Assembly: GCF_030503435.1 (NCBI RefSeq)
Contig: NZ_JAUKPO010000004.1
Location: forward strand, 1 to 64,000
DNA length: 64,000 nucleotides
Direction: 5' to 3'
Origin: Rhodocytophaga aerolata
GTDB taxonomy: Bacteria; Bacteroidota; Bacteroidia; Cytophagales; 172606-1
Shown here one piece after another: positions 62,992 through 64,000 of the stretch. A program made the position numbers and the translations under genes. The stretch's first letter is position 1, and every line of letters begins with the position of its first letter. Below the pieces are notes generated by a model. That model ran no database searches and was not told the origin of the DNA. It saw only the letters and a list, made by a program, of their open reading frames with translations.

Positions 62992-63831
62992 TTAGTGTTT
63001 CTTGTGCTTTGGTTCATAAATCAAGCGCATAAAAAAACTTAACCGTTCCTGGTCTTTCGATATGGGCACACCGGGGACAATACCCACCAGTAAATTCTCT
63101 GCGATACTCAGCCGCATTTGCGGACGAATAACCAAGTTGAAGTCTCCCTGCGCAAAATGTTTATTTATTTCCATTCCAATAAAATTTCTGGTATCTGGAA
63201 TCATATAATGAAAGTTGGTATGTAGCTCATACGACTTCTCCCAAAAGCTACCCGAGAAATGATAACGTAGTTGTGGCCCTGTATAAATCAATGAATGAAA
63301 GTTGGCTCCGATTCTTTTCGCCACTACCAGGAACGGATTTACCAGATATCCTGTAAACATATGGCGGGTAGTTAGTTTATCAAAACTTGCTACCTCCAAC
63401 TCATTCAAGTAACCAATGGCAGCCGATAGCCTGGCCCGCTGATGAACTAAAAAAGTATATTGCACTGCTGTTTTCAATGATTCAATCCGGTTAGCCGGCC
63501 TAAATTCTGTGCGGCTGTTGGGTGTATAAAATGTCAGGGGTACTTCCACCTCCATACCTACCCTGTTTATTGGGGCAAATTCATACTCTACTAACACCTG
63601 ATAAGAATCATAGGTGAGTTTATCCGTCATGCCCATGCCTATATTCCACTCCCGCTCGCCTTTTCTGGCCCCCAGGTCCCGGATCAAATCAATATACAAG
63701 GGTTCTGCATGCATAATTTTAAGAGGTACTTGGTGGGTATCTTTATCTGATTCCTCGAATGTTTGTGCATACATCGTAAGTGGATAACCAATCATATAAC
63801 TGGCAAGCAAGCAAATTTTATAAAAAGACAT
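62992..63831 (-). CDS. Probable outer-membrane beta-barrel protein, HAEPL-type
   Basis: A 279-residue exported protein read from the ATG at 63831 (signal peptide ending TMYAQ near 23); the frame is open further upstream but adds an implausible N terminus. The mature protein opens with MHAEPLYIDLIRDLGARKG, a block shared by a group of Bacteroidota membrane proteins, then runs as alternating strands (YDSYQVLVEYEFAPINRVGMEVEVPLTFY and similar) ending in LSFFMRLIYEP, typical of a barrel. Function is unknown. It converges on the orphan gene after the GH2 enzyme. Confidence 0.7.
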   Translation of the reverse strand: MSFYKICLLASYMIGYPLTMYAQTFEESDKDTHQVPLKIMHAEPLYIDLIRDLGARKGEREWNIGMGMTDKLTYDSYQVLVEYEFAPINRVGMEVEVPLTFYTPNSRTEFRPANRIESLKTAVQYTFLVHQRARLSAAIGYLNELEVASFDKLTTRHMFTGYLVNPFLVVAKRIGANFHSLIYTGPQLRYHFSGSFWEKSYELHTNFHYMIPDTRNFIGMEINKHFAQGDFNLVIRPQMRLSIAENLLVGIVPGVPISKDQERLSFFMRLIYEPKHKKH

Positions 63832-64000
63832 ATTATAATTATTAATATAATGTAATTTATTGAAAAGCAACATTATACCCTGTACCAGGTAAATAGTTGC
63901 TGTAACTGAGAAGGATTCAAAGATTTGTTGCTGCGTGAGTAATTTGGTTGTATTTACACATACACCTGCCTGATCTGCTGTGTACACTTATGGTAGTTCA

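Overview
This is a chromosomal segment of a Bacteroidota bacterium, most likely order Cytophagales (a Rhodocytophaga-like gliding or soil bacterium; the genus is a guess). The evidence is: C-terminal type IX secretion (T9SS) sorting domains on three giant exported proteins; a short ~288-residue sigma-70 factor; LytS/LytTR pairs; many lipoproteins; moderate (low-40s %) GC by eye; and promoters of the Bacteroidota form, with TAnnTTTG at -7 and TTTG/TTG near -33. The clearest promoter lies before groES.

Layout. 1-1.6 kb: the left edge holds the last ~53 nt of a group II intron (domain VI and 3' splice site) in an attC-like site, followed by two minus-strand genes that look like integron gene cassettes separated by attC-like palindromes. 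1.8-6.2 kb: tRNA-Arg, a dihaem peroxidase/MbnP-like lipoprotein pair, an AI-2E-family permease and a membrane fatty-acid/sterol hydroxylase. 6.4-13.7 kb: a GH13 alpha-glucosidase with an inverted repeat in its leader, a divergent RpoD-like sigma factor, an esterase, a phytoene-desaturase-like oxidoreductase and a PAS histidine kinase. 13.9-19.2 kb: a LytS/LytTR two-component system followed by S41 peptidase, outer-membrane protein and lipoprotein S41 peptidase. 19.4-24.8 kb: carbonic anhydrase, PolB-type exonuclease, an unidentified structured ncRNA, a tandem Usp protein, a 47-residue membrane microprotein, SurE and a lipid kinase.

25.0-31.9 kb: a 6.9 kb block flanked by 23-bp direct copies of the 3' end of tRNA-Pro, each with its own terminator and a nearby pair of TTGGCACAA repeats. 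I read this as an old tRNA-integrated element that has lost its integrase. It carries a CarboxypepD_reg/TonB protein, two orphans and a 1.3-kilo-residue T9SS type-B cargo. 31.9-32.1 kb: tRNA-Pro and tRNA-Ser. 32.3-38.1 kb: BatB/BatC-like pair, thiolase, purC, STAS protein, RNase Z. 38.1-42.5 kb: T9SS propeller protein, queuosine-precursor transporter, TrmH methylase.

42.5-52.8 kb is core cell-envelope and proteostasis synteny: BamA/TamA-like protein, miaB, sigma-54 activator, lptE, TPR protein, secG, groES and groEL; several of these genes start at TTG. 53-55.3 kb: ABC exporter and a small orphan. 56.0-63.8 kb: a 1424-residue PQQ-type sugar dehydrogenase/PKD/PA14 T9SS protein with a near-identical internal 443-bp duplication, a GH2 glycosidase, an orphan and an outer-membrane protein cut from the window's right edge by about 170 bases.

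The observations most worth follow-up are the intron-in-attC cassette junction, the tRNA-Pro-anchored element with its paired repeats, the unidentified ncRNA at 21.26-21.63 kb, the 17-bp hairpin at the transcription start of miaB, and the peroxidase/MbnP pair.
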